Assembly (NCBI GenBank): GCA_030044325.1
Contig: JASHWA010000056.1
Location: 1 to 40,264 of the forward strand
Reading direction: 5' to 3'
Origin: Bryobacteraceae bacterium
Lineage (GTDB): Bacteria > Acidobacteriota > Terriglobia > Bryobacterales > Bryobacteraceae
DNA: 40,264 nucleotides
The notes beneath the pieces were generated by a model. It worked only from the letters and a program-made list of their open reading frames with translations, did not search any database and had not been told where the DNA came from. A program made the position numbers and the translations under genes. Position 1 is the first letter of the stretch; every line of letters starts with the position of its first letter. Below are positions 31,110 to 39,801 of this stretch, piece by piece.

Positions 31110-31370
31110 TCACCGCGCGCGCATACGTGCGGCGATCGCCAGGCACACGCCCGCCATGATGCCGATGATCCACAGACGGCGCGCACGGCCGCCCTGCGAA
31201 CCGCCCATATCGGATCGCTTGGCGGTCTGCCAGAGATGATCGAGCTCGTCGATGACCCGCTCGCCCGCGTTAAACATCTGCCGGCCCGAATCGATGACAT
31301 GATGCAACGTTTCGCTGGCTTGATCCACCTCGGCATGCGCCATCTGACGGTTTACTTCTTGAGTTGGCAT
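31110..31370 (-). CDS. Small protein with C-terminal membrane helix
   Basis: This protein has 86 residues from ATG 31370: a charged helical part (EVDQASETLHHVIDSGRQMF, then GERVIDELDHLWQTAKR) and one C-terminal transmembrane helix (LWIIGIMAGVCLAIAA) ending in Arg residues. The layout resembles small DUF883/YqjD-like inner-membrane proteins, without a clear match. The frame is open further upstream, but that part lies in the gap before the S41 protease and lacks a start signal. Confidence 0.6.
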   Translation of the reverse strand: MPTQEVNRQMAHAEVDQASETLHHVIDSGRQMFNAGERVIDELDHLWQTAKRSDMGGSQGGRARRLWIIGIMAGVCLAIAARMRAR

Positions 31371-31413
31371 ACGGGTAAGACGCTTCAAGGAGCGATCGTG
31401 AAACACGGTAACG

Positions 31414-32868
31414 TCACTGCGAAAGTTTCCGGACCGCGCTCTGCACCACCGCATCCCGCTGCATTTCGATCTCATCGCCCTTGGCGACGCCGAAGGCCAG
31501 ATTGGTCAGATCCTGCTTCAGGCGGCTCTGAATCCAGTCGCGATGGCTGATCCACTCGGCGGGGCCGGGCTGGATGCGATTTTCCGAGAGGAACAGCTGC
31601 AGCTCGTCGAGCATTTCCGGCGTGACTTCGAAATTTTCCTGGAGCGTGTGTTTTTCCAGATATTGGCCGGCGAACTTGGTGATCGCGCCGGTGGCTTCGA
31701 GCACCATGGTCAGACGATCGATGGGATCGCGCTCCACCACCTGGTCCGGCTCGATTCCGCCTCCGCCGTGAACTTCGCGGCCCGAATCTGTGTGGAATGT
31801 GCCTTGGGTCTGGCTGGTGGCGGCATCGAGCGTTCCGCCATGGAGCGGCTTTTGAATCGACCGCCCACTGGGAGTGTAATAATACGCGACGGTGAGCGCC
31901 ATTCCGCTGTTGCCGGAGAGCGGAAAAACGTTTTGCACGAGTCCTTTTCCGTAGCTCGGCGTGCCGAAGACGCTGGCGCGGTCGTGATCCTGGAGCGCGC
32001 CGGTGACAATCTCCGATGCGCTGGCGGTTTTCCCGTTGATCAGAACGGCCAGCGGAAATTTGTACGGCGCAGCCAGCTTGGGGACGTGAACTTCCTGCGT
32101 TTTCTGCGCCCGGCCTTTGATGGTGAACACCAGCTGATCGGGCGCCAGGAACAGTGACGCGACTTCGAGCGCGGCTTCGGCCACGCCGCCGGGATTGTCG
32201 CGCAGGTCCATAACCAGTCCTTTTAAATTCGTCCCGCCGAGCTTTTCGATGGTGTCTTTGACCAGCCCGCCGGTCGCCTGATCGAAGCTGGTGACGCGGA
32301 TGTAGCCGATCGAGGGCGTAAGCATGAAGGCGCGATCTACACTGGGCGAATCCATGAGCGCCGGTTCGAGCGTGACGTGGAAGACGCGGGCGTTGCGCAG
32401 CACATCGAGCTCGGCTTTCTGCTGGCGCGCGATGGTGAGAAGCTGCACCAGCTGATCGAATTCGAGACGCGCGAGAATGTAGCCGTTGATGGCGAGGATC
32501 TCGTCGCCCGGCGCGAGACCGGCTTTTTCCGACGGCGTTCCGGCCATGGCTTGCAGAATGATCACGCGGCCGGGCAGAACGCTGACGATGCTGCCAAATC
32601 CTTTGTGCTCGCTGTTCTGCATTTCCTTGAGCTGCTGGAACTGGCCGGGATCGAAGAAAATCGAATGCGGATCGAGGGTTCGCAGCATGCCCGGAATCGC
32701 GCCCTGATACAGCAGAACGTTGGGATCGGCGGCGTCGGCCGCGTTCTGGTCGACGGCGACAAACACGTCGACCAGTTTCTTGAGCTGCCGCGCGAGTTCG
32801 TCGCCGGCATCGGATTCTTGGGCTGCGGACGGGATCGTGAACAGGAGCAGGAGAGCGAAGAATCGCAC
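31414..32868 (-). CDS. C-terminal processing protease, S41 family (copy 1)
   Basis: This exported S41 serine protease has about 484 residues: signal peptide VRFFALLLLFTIPSAAQ, an N-terminal helical part with GAIPGMLRTLDPHSIFFDP, a PDZ domain (about 85-160, AGLAPGDEILAINGY) and the catalytic core with Ser283 in TASASE and Lys308 in SYGKGLVQ, 25 residues apart as in CtpA. GTG 32868 starts the signal peptide. A longer frame reaches 33189, but the added part overlaps ddl and reads through a palindrome. It resembles the protease at 35785-37419, so the pair are paralogues. Confidence 0.9.
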   Translation of the reverse strand: MRFFALLLLFTIPSAAQESDAGDELARQLKKLVDVFVAVDQNAADAADPNVLLYQGAIPGMLRTLDPHSIFFDPGQFQQLKEMQNSEHKGFGSIVSVLPGRVIILQAMAGTPSEKAGLAPGDEILAINGYILARLEFDQLVQLLTIARQQKAELDVLRNARVFHVTLEPALMDSPSVDRAFMLTPSIGYIRVTSFDQATGGLVKDTIEKLGGTNLKGLVMDLRDNPGGVAEAALEVASLFLAPDQLVFTIKGRAQKTQEVHVPKLAAPYKFPLAVLINGKTASASEIVTGALQDHDRASVFGTPSYGKGLVQNVFPLSGNSGMALTVAYYYTPSGRSIQKPLHGGTLDAATSQTQGTFHTDSGREVHGGGGIEPDQVVERDPIDRLTMVLEATGAITKFAGQYLEKHTLQENFEVTPEMLDELQLFLSENRIQPGPAEWISHRDWIQSRLKQDLTNLAFGVAKGDEIEMQRDAVVQSAVRKLSQ

Positions 32869-32907
32869 GCACTTACCCACCTGCCGTGTCTGTGTGAGAG
32901 CCCGCCC

Positions 32908-32934
32908 AAAACCGCTCCCTACGGTCGGGGTTTT
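32908..32934. repeat. AAAACC-GGTTTT palindrome with CGCTCCCTACGGTCGGGG core
   Basis: AAAACC (32908-32913) pairs with GGTTTT (32929-32934) around CGCTCCCTACGGTCG. The core resembles a common acidobacterial intergenic word (recalled, not searched). It lies between the S41 protease start and the end of ddl and supports the short start for the protease. Confidence 0.5.
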
Positions 32935-32972
32935 AGAGAAATGTCTTCCGCCTTTTGGGAGCGACGTCATGA

Positions 32973-33950
32973 TTACCTGGAATAACGAATCGTTTGTTTT
33001 TCTCGATGACGCTCGACCGCGAGCTCGATCAGGCGATCGATAAGCTGCGCGTACGGAAGACCGCTCGCTTCCCACATTTTCGGATACATGCTGATGGATG
33101 TGAACCCCGGGATGGTGTTGATCTCGTTGATAAAAAATCTTTGCGTGGCCGATTCCATCAGGAAATCGACTCTCGCCATGCCTTCGCAATCGACCGCTTT
33201 ATAACATTCGACTGCGAGGCCGCGGATTTTTTCGGTTTGTTTCGCGTTGAGATCTGCCGGGACGATGGTTTGCGCTTTGTCGAGCAGATATTTGTCTTCG
33301 TAGTCGTAGAATTCGCGTGAAGGGAGGATTTCGCAGGGGAGCGATGCGACGGGATTTTCGTTGCCGAGCACGGAGCATTCGAATTCGCGGCCTGCGATCC
33401 CACGCTCGACGATGATTTTGCGGTCGAACTCGGCGGCCAGCTCCAGCGCGGAGAGCAGCTCTTCGCACGTTTTCGCTTTCGAGACGCCGACCGAGGAGCC
33501 CAGATTGGCGGGCTTGACGAACACCGGGAATGGGAATCGGCCGCACACGTCTTCGCGCTTGTACTGGTCGCGGCGCAGGCTGAGGGACTCGACGACGGGC
33601 AGGCCGGCTTCCGAGATCAGACGTTTCATGATCTCTTTATCCATCGATACCGACGACGCGAGCACGCCCGCGCCGACGTAGGCCAGATCGGCGAGCTCGA
33701 GCAGGCCCTGAACTGTGCCGTCTTCGCCGAAAGTTCCGTGCAGCACCGGAAAAACGACGTCGATTCCGCCGTTCGCGCCGGGTTCGGGCGAGATGGCGCG
33801 CGGGGTCCAGCGGCCGTTTTTGTCGATCAGGATGCGCTCGACGTCATAGCGCGATGGATCCATCGCGGCGATCACCGACTCGGCCGAGCGCAGCGAAACT
33901 TCGTGCTCGCCCGTGCGGCCTCCGTAGAGAACGGCTACGCGTAGCTTCAT
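32973..33950 (-). CDS. ddl: D-alanine--D-alanine ligase
   Basis: Ddl joins two D-alanines with ATP for peptidoglycan precursors. The 325-residue ATP-grasp protein shows VLYGGRTGEHEVSLRSAESV at the start, VFPVLHGTFGEDGTVQGLLE (the substrate-binding loop), FPVFVKPANLGSSVGVSKA (ATP-grasp) and FINEINTIPGFTSISMYPKM (metal and product site, near the end). All family hallmarks are present. It overlaps the arginase gene by four bases (ATGA), so the two are co-translated although unrelated in pathway. Confidence 0.97.
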   Translation of the reverse strand: MKLRVAVLYGGRTGEHEVSLRSAESVIAAMDPSRYDVERILIDKNGRWTPRAISPEPGANGGIDVVFPVLHGTFGEDGTVQGLLELADLAYVGAGVLASSVSMDKEIMKRLISEAGLPVVESLSLRRDQYKREDVCGRFPFPVFVKPANLGSSVGVSKAKTCEELLSALELAAEFDRKIIVERGIAGREFECSVLGNENPVASLPCEILPSREFYDYEDKYLLDKAQTIVPADLNAKQTEKIRGLAVECYKAVDCEGMARVDFLMESATQRFFINEINTIPGFTSISMYPKMWEASGLPYAQLIDRLIELAVERHREKQTIRYSR

Positions 33951-34861
33951 AGAATTCGTTTTCCCATGGCGGACATAATCAGTTCGACGGCCAGCAGCGC
34001 CGTCCGGTTCACTTCATCGATCACCGGATTCACTTCGACAACTTCGATCGACGTCATCGCGCCGGCATCGCAGATGGTTTCCATGGCCAGGTGCGATTCG
34101 CGGTAGGTGATGCCGCCCCGGACGGGCGTGCCCACTCCCGGTGCTTCCTGCGGATCGACGGCGTCCATATCGAAAGAAAGGTGAAAGCCTCCGGTCCCGC
34201 GAGTGGCGTGGCCGATCGCTTCTTCCATGACGCTGCGCAGCCCGCGCTCGTCGATATCGCGCATGGTGAAAGGATGGACGCCCGCCCCGCGCACGTTCTG
34301 GCGCTCGATCTCATCGACGCTGCGCAGGCCGACGATGGCCACGTTTTCGGGCGAAACCATGGGACAGAAGCCGGCCAGGTTCGCGAGCTCGCGCGGGCCA
34401 AGGCCCACGATACAGGCGAGCGGCATGCCGTGCACGTTGCCGCTGGGGCTCGATTCCGGCGTGTTCATGTCGGCGTGGGCGTCGATCCAGATCAAGCCGA
34501 TTTTTTCCGCGCGCTGGTGAAACACGGCGGACATTCCGGCCACCGTCCCCATCGCCACCGAATGATCGCCGCCGAGCACCAGCGGAACCCGGCCGTTTTC
34601 CGCGGCCTTTTCGACCATCCGGGCGAGTCGCGCGCAGGTGTGCGCGATTTGCGGCAGATAGCGGGCGTTTTCGGCTCCGACGGGCAGGCTCTCGGGCTGA
34701 TCGACGACGATGTTTCCTAAATCTTCTACTTCGTATCCGAGCGAGGCGATTTTTTCGTTGAGCCCCGCCACGCGCAGCGCCGAGGGTCCCATATCGACGC
34801 CCCGGCGGCCGGCGCCGAGATCCATGGGAGCGCCGATGATGGCAATGTGCGATTGGCGCAT
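33947..34861 (-). CDS. Arginase/agmatinase family enzyme, probably arginase
   Basis: This 304-residue ureohydrolase hydrolyses arginine to ornithine and urea if the arginase call is right. Manganese-site motifs: GGDHS (98-102), DAHAD (127-131) and the C-terminal SFDMDAVDP segment. SGNVHGMPLA (140-149) is the arginase-type substrate loop and GVGTPVRGGI follows. The N-terminus IAIIGAPMDLGAGRRGVDMGPSALR is typical of bacterial RocF. It heads a two-gene unit with ddl. Ornithine from this enzyme would feed amino-acid recycling; no urease genes are seen. Confidence 0.92.
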   Translation of the reverse strand: MRQSHIAIIGAPMDLGAGRRGVDMGPSALRVAGLNEKIASLGYEVEDLGNIVVDQPESLPVGAENARYLPQIAHTCARLARMVEKAAENGRVPLVLGGDHSVAMGTVAGMSAVFHQRAEKIGLIWIDAHADMNTPESSPSGNVHGMPLACIVGLGPRELANLAGFCPMVSPENVAIVGLRSVDEIERQNVRGAGVHPFTMRDIDERGLRSVMEEAIGHATRGTGGFHLSFDMDAVDPQEAPGVGTPVRGGITYRESHLAMETICDAGAMTSIEVVEVNPVIDEVNRTALLAVELIMSAMGKRIL

Positions 34862-34900
34862 CTACAAATCACAATTATCCCAGCATGCGGTTGGCGGTGT

Positions 34901-34975
34901 GTAGTTCGTCGTCGCGGATTGACGTATCGCGCCCTCTCGCGTAAACGCGACGACTAACCACTAACGACGAACTAC
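34901..34975. repeat. 11-bp inverted repeat flanking the arginase/hydratase gap
   Basis: GTAGTTCGTCG (34901-34911) and CGACGAACTAC (34965-34975) are perfect inverted repeats 53 bases apart. CGCGACGACTAACCACTAAC inside the right part repeats the words of the arm. The right arm includes the last codon and stop of the enoyl-CoA hydratase gene. It may terminate that gene or be a dispersed intergenic repeat. Confidence 0.5.
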
Positions 34976-35739
34976 GAACCGGACGAATCCCGTTTGCGGT
35001 TCAGGAAGGACTCCATCATCCGCCGCGGCTCATCTGTAATGAAAGCTCCGCCAAAAATCGAGATCCCGGCTTCGATCGCCGCGGCCAGCGGCAGTTCTTC
35101 CCAACGTCGCATCAACTGTTTTTGCAAACGGATGGCGTTGGGGCCGGTTTTGAGTATCGAATCGACGGTTCTTTCGAGAGCGCGCCCCAGATCCGGGGCC
35201 GCGACGACCTGGTCCACCAGTCCCCAGCTTTCGGCTTCGCGCGCGCCGTGGATTTCGCCCAGCAGCATCAGGCGCCGCGCCCGCCCCCAGCCGATCAGGC
35301 GCGGAAGAATCGCGGCTTCGATCACCGACGGAATCCCTACGCGGACTTCCGGCATTCCGAACTGCGCGGTTTCCGCGGCGATGCGCAGGTCGCAGGACGC
35401 GGCGATCTCGAGTCCCGCGCCCAGCGCGTACCCGCAGATGCCGGCGATCGAAGGGCACGGCAGGTCGCGCAGCGCCTGGCAGCAGCGGTGGAGCAGCGTA
35501 ATGAATTCGCGCGCGCCGGCCGGGTCAAGGCGCGACATCTCTTCGACATCCGCTCCGCCGATGAACGCCTTTCCGCCCGCGCCGGTCACGATGACGGCGC
35601 GCAGGGTATCGTCGGCGGCGATCTCGTCCACGCGGTCCGCAAAATCGCGCAGGTGCGCGCGGTCCAAGACGTTCAGCTTGCGCTGGTTATCGATGCTAAG
35701 GTGGGCGACGGCGCGCTGGTCGATTCCTAACGAAATCAT
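34972..35739 (-). CDS. Enoyl-CoA hydratase/isomerase family protein
   Basis: This 255-residue crotonase-fold protein has the oxyanion segment KAFIGGADVEEM, GYALGAGLEIAASCDLRIA with the first catalytic-position Glu, and FGMPEVRVGIPSVIEA with the second. VIEA instead of the usual GGTQRL makes the exact substrate uncertain: beta-oxidation hydratase or a related isomerase or hydrolase. ATG 35739 follows AGGA, and the TTG at 35766 is less likely. It diverges from the second S41 protease with only 45 bases between starts. Confidence 0.88.
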   Translation of the reverse strand: MISLGIDQRAVAHLSIDNQRKLNVLDRAHLRDFADRVDEIAADDTLRAVIVTGAGGKAFIGGADVEEMSRLDPAGAREFITLLHRCCQALRDLPCPSIAGICGYALGAGLEIAASCDLRIAAETAQFGMPEVRVGIPSVIEAAILPRLIGWGRARRLMLLGEIHGAREAESWGLVDQVVAAPDLGRALERTVDSILKTGPNAIRLQKQLMRRWEELPLAAAIEAGISIFGGAFITDEPRRMMESFLNRKRDSSGS

Positions 35740-35784
35740 AAGGTCCTCGTCTGTTGTTATACTCAAAGCGGCAGGAGGTCAAGC
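35740..35784. promoter_or_regulatory. Short divergent control region, enoyl-CoA hydratase / ctpA
   Basis: Forty-five bases separate two divergent starts. TATACT (35758-35763) is a good -10 for the + strand protease and AGGAGG (35773-35778) its ribosome binding site, six bases before ATG 35785. The reverse strand of the same bases reads TATAAC, so the promoters probably overlap and could interfere with each other. Confidence 0.45.
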
Positions 35785-37419
35785 ATGCCAGGAGCCCATT
35801 CGCGTCTCAAGACGGGCCGTCTTCGGAATTATCTGTTCGCGCCGGCGGTGATCGTCGTCTGCTCGCTTGGGGCCGGGTTCCTCAACAGCGATAGCGCTGT
35901 GGCGGCCACGCAGGACGACGATGTCGCGCAGAGCATGAAGTCGTTCACCAGCGTGCTGGACCTGGTGCAGCGCAACTTCGCCGATCCGGTGAACGACGAT
36001 AAGGCCATCTATAACGGCGCGATTCCGGGCATGCTGCACACCCTCGATCCGCATTCGAATTTCTTCGATCCCAAGGCGTACGCGGAGATGCGCGACGAAC
36101 AACGCGCGCGCTACTACGGCCTGGGAATGACGGTGGGGCCGGGCGGTGACAAGTTCGATAAAACGGTGGTGCGTTATCCCTTCAACGGCTCGCCCGCCGA
36201 CAAAGCCGGGCTTCGCGCCGGTGACGCGATCCTGGAAGTCAACGACAAAAAGACCGACGGCATGGATACCACGCAGGTGGTCAACATGATCAAAGGTCCG
36301 CGCGGGACTTACGTGCAGTTGACCATCGGGCGCGACGGGCACGATCAGCCGCTGACTTTCAACGTGATGCGCGATGAAATTGCGCGGCCCAGCGTTTCGC
36401 TCGCGTTCATGATCAAGCCGGGTGTGGCTTATGTGAAAGTGGATAATTTTACCGACGAGCACACCAGCAAGGAGCTCGAAGACGACTTGAAATCGCTCGG
36501 CGAGATGAATCTCAAAGGCTTGGTGCTCGATCTGCGGGAAAATCCGGGCGGAATTCTGAATGAAGGCATCGAGGTCGCCGGGCATTTCCTCAAGAAGGGG
36601 CAGATTGTGGTGAGCCACAGCGGGCGCACCCAGCCTTCCAAGAGCTTCACTTCCCACACCAACAACGGCGGCCATGAATATCCCATGGTGGTGCTGGTGA
36701 ACCGCCGCTCGGCTTCGGCCGCCGAGATCGTTTCCGGCGCGTTGCAGGATCACGACCGCGCCTGGATTCTGGGCGAAACCACCTTCGGCAAGGGCTTGGT
36801 GCAATCGGTGTTCCCGCTGAGCGAAAATACGGCGCTCGCGCTGACCACCATGCAATACTATACGCCCAGCGGACGCTGGATCCAGCGCAAATATTCGAAT
36901 ATTTCCTTCCTCGATTACTACTTCAACAACAAGGATCAGAGGAACGTCAACGACGTGAAAATGACCGACAGCGGCCGCACGGTGTACGGCGGCGGCGGCA
37001 TCACGCCGGACGAGAAATACGATTCGCCCAAGCTGAACAAGTTCCAGGTGGAGGTGCTGCGCAACATGGAGTTTTTCAACTTCGCCGCGCAGTATTTCGG
37101 CGCCAAGTCCGATCCGGGACTGGCCAAGGGGTGGGAGCCGGACGAGAGCATGATCAACCAGTTCCACGATTTTCTGATGTCCAAGAAGATCGCCTTCACT
37201 GAGCTCGATTTCACCGAGAACCACCAGTGGGTCAAGGAGCAGTTGAAACAGGAGATGTACGTCACCTCCTTCAGTTTCGACGACTCCGAACGCGTGCGCA
37301 TCGAGCAGGACCCGGAAGTCGCCAAGGCCGTCGAGGCCATGCCCAAAGCGCAGGGATTGCTCGACCGGGCGAAGAAAATGATCGTTCAGAGAATGCCGCT
37401 CGAGCGTCCGGCGCAGTAG
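35785..37419 (+). CDS. ctpA: C-terminal processing protease, S41 family (copy 2)
   Basis: This 544-residue exported or membrane-anchored S41 protease has an N-terminal hydrophobic segment (about 17-34, LFAPAVIVVCSLGAGFL), then GAIPGMLHTLDPHSNFFDP, a PDZ domain (about 110-190, AGLRAGDAILEVNDK) and the catalytic core with Ser311 (RRSASAAE) and Lys336 (TTFGKGLVQ), 25 residues apart. Such proteases trim C-termini of envelope proteins and process murein hydrolases. It shares the LDPHS-FFDP and TPSGR motifs with the copy at 31414-32868 but is longer at the C-terminus. A double hairpin follows its stop. Confidence 0.93.
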   Translation: MPGAHSRLKTGRLRNYLFAPAVIVVCSLGAGFLNSDSAVAATQDDDVAQSMKSFTSVLDLVQRNFADPVNDDKAIYNGAIPGMLHTLDPHSNFFDPKAYAEMRDEQRARYYGLGMTVGPGGDKFDKTVVRYPFNGSPADKAGLRAGDAILEVNDKKTDGMDTTQVVNMIKGPRGTYVQLTIGRDGHDQPLTFNVMRDEIARPSVSLAFMIKPGVAYVKVDNFTDEHTSKELEDDLKSLGEMNLKGLVLDLRENPGGILNEGIEVAGHFLKKGQIVVSHSGRTQPSKSFTSHTNNGGHEYPMVVLVNRRSASAAEIVSGALQDHDRAWILGETTFGKGLVQSVFPLSENTALALTTMQYYTPSGRWIQRKYSNISFLDYYFNNKDQRNVNDVKMTDSGRTVYGGGGITPDEKYDSPKLNKFQVEVLRNMEFFNFAAQYFGAKSDPGLAKGWEPDESMINQFHDFLMSKKIAFTELDFTENHQWVKEQLKQEMYVTSFSFDDSERVRIEQDPEVAKAVEAMPKAQGLLDRAKKMIVQRMPLERPAQ

Positions 37420-37428
37420 TGTCGGACG

Positions 37429-37462
37429 GCGGAGTTCACTCCGCGCGGCGCTTTAGCGCCGC
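37429..37462. terminator. Tandem hairpins between convergent genes
   Basis: GCGGAGT-TC-ACTCCGC (37429-37444) is followed directly by GCGGCGCT-TT-AGCGCCGC (37445-37462), then TGGTCTTT. Two adjacent perfect stems between the convergent ctpA and MEDS genes suit a bidirectional terminator. The word pair may also be a dispersed intergenic repeat. Confidence 0.6.
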
Positions 37463-37481
37463 TGGTCTTTCAACAACTTCA

Positions 37482-38246
37482 CTAGGCTGGTTGCGCGACG
37501 CAATATGTCCGCGCGCGAGAGAGGATCTCGTCAACCCGCGCCGGAACATTGCGGCGCATCCACAGGATCAGGCCTTCCGAGCGCGGCAGGATTCCCCAGC
37601 GCGCCCGGAACATCTCCGATTTCATCACAGCCTCGGCATGGGCGGCCTTCGAGCCGAGGATCTCCTCCATCGCGCGGCAAATGGCCGACTCCACCTGTTC
37701 ACCGGCCGCGGGAACGATGTGCGTGTGATTCGAGAGCAGCGCATCCAGGCCCGCCGGATCGAAATCGCGGCTGAAGATATCGATCGGATAACCGCAAAAA
37801 AGCTGGAATGAAGAGCGGCTCAGCAAGCGGTTCCAGAACTGCTCGAGGCGCACCGCGCCCACGTGGTTGCCCGCGGTCCACAAAATTCCGACCATCTCGC
37901 CGTAAGCGCGAATGCCTTTGAATTCGCGCCTCCCGCGCCGGAGCACCGGAGCGAGCACCGCTTCGAACAGGTCCCAATCGGGCATCTGCCCGAGCACCAG
38001 GCGCGCAAGCGTCTCTTCGGCATCCAGCCACACGACGCGATCGCGGCCGCCCGCGTCGAGCCGCTCTCGGAATGCGCCCGCATTCGCGGAAGTCGAGATC
38101 ACGATGCCGCCTTCGCCGTTTTTGAGACCTTCTTTCAGGTATTGGGAGACGTTCCGCGCGAGGCGCTCCGGGTCCCAACCGTAGAATTGCACCAGATGGC
38201 TGTCGTTGGGCGAGTCCAGAATTCTATGCCACGGCGAACTCGGCAT
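37482..38246 (-). CDS. MEDS-domain protein (DcmR-like sensory domain)
   Basis: This 254-residue protein consists of one MEDS domain, the sensory domain first described in DcmR and methanogen sensors. Signs are HLVQFYGWDPERLARNVSQYL, GEGGIVISTSANAGAF, the motif KGIRAYGEMVGILWTAGN, LEQFWNRLL, and SSFQLFCGYPIDIF. No output domain (HTH, kinase or GGDEF) is attached, so it would have to signal through another protein, or bind a ligand alone. ATG 38246 follows GGGGGAG; a GTG at 38252 is possible. It diverges from the MATE gene. Confidence 0.85.
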   Translation of the reverse strand: MPSSPWHRILDSPNDSHLVQFYGWDPERLARNVSQYLKEGLKNGEGGIVISTSANAGAFRERLDAGGRDRVVWLDAEETLARLVLGQMPDWDLFEAVLAPVLRRGRREFKGIRAYGEMVGILWTAGNHVGAVRLEQFWNRLLSRSSFQLFCGYPIDIFSRDFDPAGLDALLSNHTHIVPAAGEQVESAICRAMEEILGSKAAHAEAVMKSEMFRARWGILPRSEGLILWMRRNVPARVDEILSRARTYCVAQPA

Positions 38247-38358
38247 ACACACTCCCCCGCCGGTAACGATTCGGGAAACACCGCTTCCGTTTCAGGATTA
38301 ACCGTTTCGACCGGCGGCCGTCCGGCGCCGCCGCGATACACTGGTTAGATCTCCTCAC

Positions 38359-39708
38359 GTGATTTCGGCAACTACTTTATCCGACCGGGCCGAAGTGCGG
38401 GCCATGGTGCGGCTGGCGTTGCCGCTGGTGCTGGCCGAGCTCGGCTGGATGCTGATGGGCATCGAGGACACCATGTTCGTCGGCCGGGTCAGCGCCGCCG
38501 CGATCGGCGCGGTAGGGCTTGGAACGTCGATTTTCTACACCATCGCGATCACGGCCAGCGGATTGATGCTGGGGCTCGATACGCTGGTGGCCCAGGCGGT
38601 CGGCGCGGGCAAGCGGAACGACGCGCAGCAGTCGCTGGTCAACGGCGTGTGGCTTTCGGCGCTGCTGGTTTTGCCCGCGATGGCGCTGGTCGAGGCCATC
38701 GTGCGCCTGCTTCCGCGATTCGGGATCGATGCCGCGGTGCTCGCCGATGTGCGTCCGTACATGCGGGCGCTCAACTGGAGCGTCGCGCCGCTGCTCGTGT
38801 ACTTCGCTTTCCGGCGCTACCTGCAAAGCTGCGGCGTCGCGCGGCCGGTGATGACCACGCTCATCACGGCGAACGGAGTGAACGTCGCGGTCAACTGGCT
38901 ATTGGTGTTCGGAAACCTGGGCGCGCCGAGGCTGGGTGCACAGGGTTCGGGATGGGCCACCTTCGTTTCGCGCGTGTATATGATGACCGCGCTCGGATGG
39001 GTGATTTTCCGGCGCGAACCTGATATTGTGCGGGTTTCCTGGCGGCCGCGGTGGCGGCGCATCCGCCGCCTGGTCGCGCTGGGCGGTCCCGCGGCGGCGC
39101 AGATGGGCATCGAAATCGCCGTCTTCGCCACGGTCACGGTGCTGATTTCCAGGTTGAACGCGACCATCCTCGCCGGCCACCAGATCGCGCTCACCACGGT
39201 CAGCACCACCTTCATGATGCCGCTGGGAATCAGCTCGGCTGCGGCGGTGCGGGTGGGCCACGCGATCGGCCGCGGGGACGCGAGCGGCGCCGCGCGGTCC
39301 GGATGGACAGCGCTCGCGCTGGGCGCGATGGTCATGTCCATGGCCGCGGTTACCCTGCTGGTCGCGCCGGAATGGATCGCGCGTCTGTTCACCCCGGAGA
39401 CCCGGATCATCGCCGCGGGAGCCGCGCTGCTGCGCGTCGCCGCCTTTTTCCAGCTGTTCGACGGTTTTCAAGTGGTGGCGACGGGCGCGCTGCGCGGCGC
39501 GGGCGACACGCGCACCCCGATGTTCTGCCATTTCGCCGGCTACTGGCTGATCGGACTCCCGCTCGGAGCGACCCTGTGCTTTCGAAACGGCTTCGGCGCG
39601 CGCGGATTGTGGATCGGCTTGTCGATCGCGCTCATTCTGATCGGAATCGTGCTGGTGGCGTTCTGGCGCAAAACCGTGCGCGGGTGGGCGGCGCCTGCAC
39701 TCAATTGA
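38359..39708 (+). CDS. MATE-family multidrug/metabolite exporter
   Basis: This 449-residue integral membrane protein has twelve helices in two similar halves. It starts VRLALPLVLAELGWMLMGIEDTMFVGR, the MATE signature, followed by GLGTSIFYTIAITASGLMLG and the second half with LGGPAAAQMGIEIAVFATVT. VVATGALRGAGDTRTPM is the typical segment before helix 11. MATE proteins export drugs or metabolites with Na+ or H+. The start is a GTG at 38359 with no obvious ribosome binding site; ATG 38404 is an alternative that would shorten the N-terminus. Confidence 0.93.
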   Translation: MISATTLSDRAEVRAMVRLALPLVLAELGWMLMGIEDTMFVGRVSAAAIGAVGLGTSIFYTIAITASGLMLGLDTLVAQAVGAGKRNDAQQSLVNGVWLSALLVLPAMALVEAIVRLLPRFGIDAAVLADVRPYMRALNWSVAPLLVYFAFRRYLQSCGVARPVMTTLITANGVNVAVNWLLVFGNLGAPRLGAQGSGWATFVSRVYMMTALGWVIFRREPDIVRVSWRPRWRRIRRLVALGGPAAAQMGIEIAVFATVTVLISRLNATILAGHQIALTTVSTTFMMPLGISSAAAVRVGHAIGRGDASGAARSGWTALALGAMVMSMAAVTLLVAPEWIARLFTPETRIIAAGAALLRVAAFFQLFDGFQVVATGALRGAGDTRTPMFCHFAGYWLIGLPLGATLCFRNGFGARGLWIGLSIALILIGIVLVAFWRKTVRGWAAPALN

Positions 39709-39801
39709 ATGAGCGCATCGTTAGAATTTCGTGCCCGGGCCGGTTGCGGCGTGACAGTTATGGAGCGCGACGGTCCTGAAACAGCTCTAGCAGGTTGCTA
39801 C

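Noticed and set aside
31472..32872. 466-residue - strand frame in another phase of the S41 protease
   Set aside because: Basic, low-complexity shadow of the protease gene.
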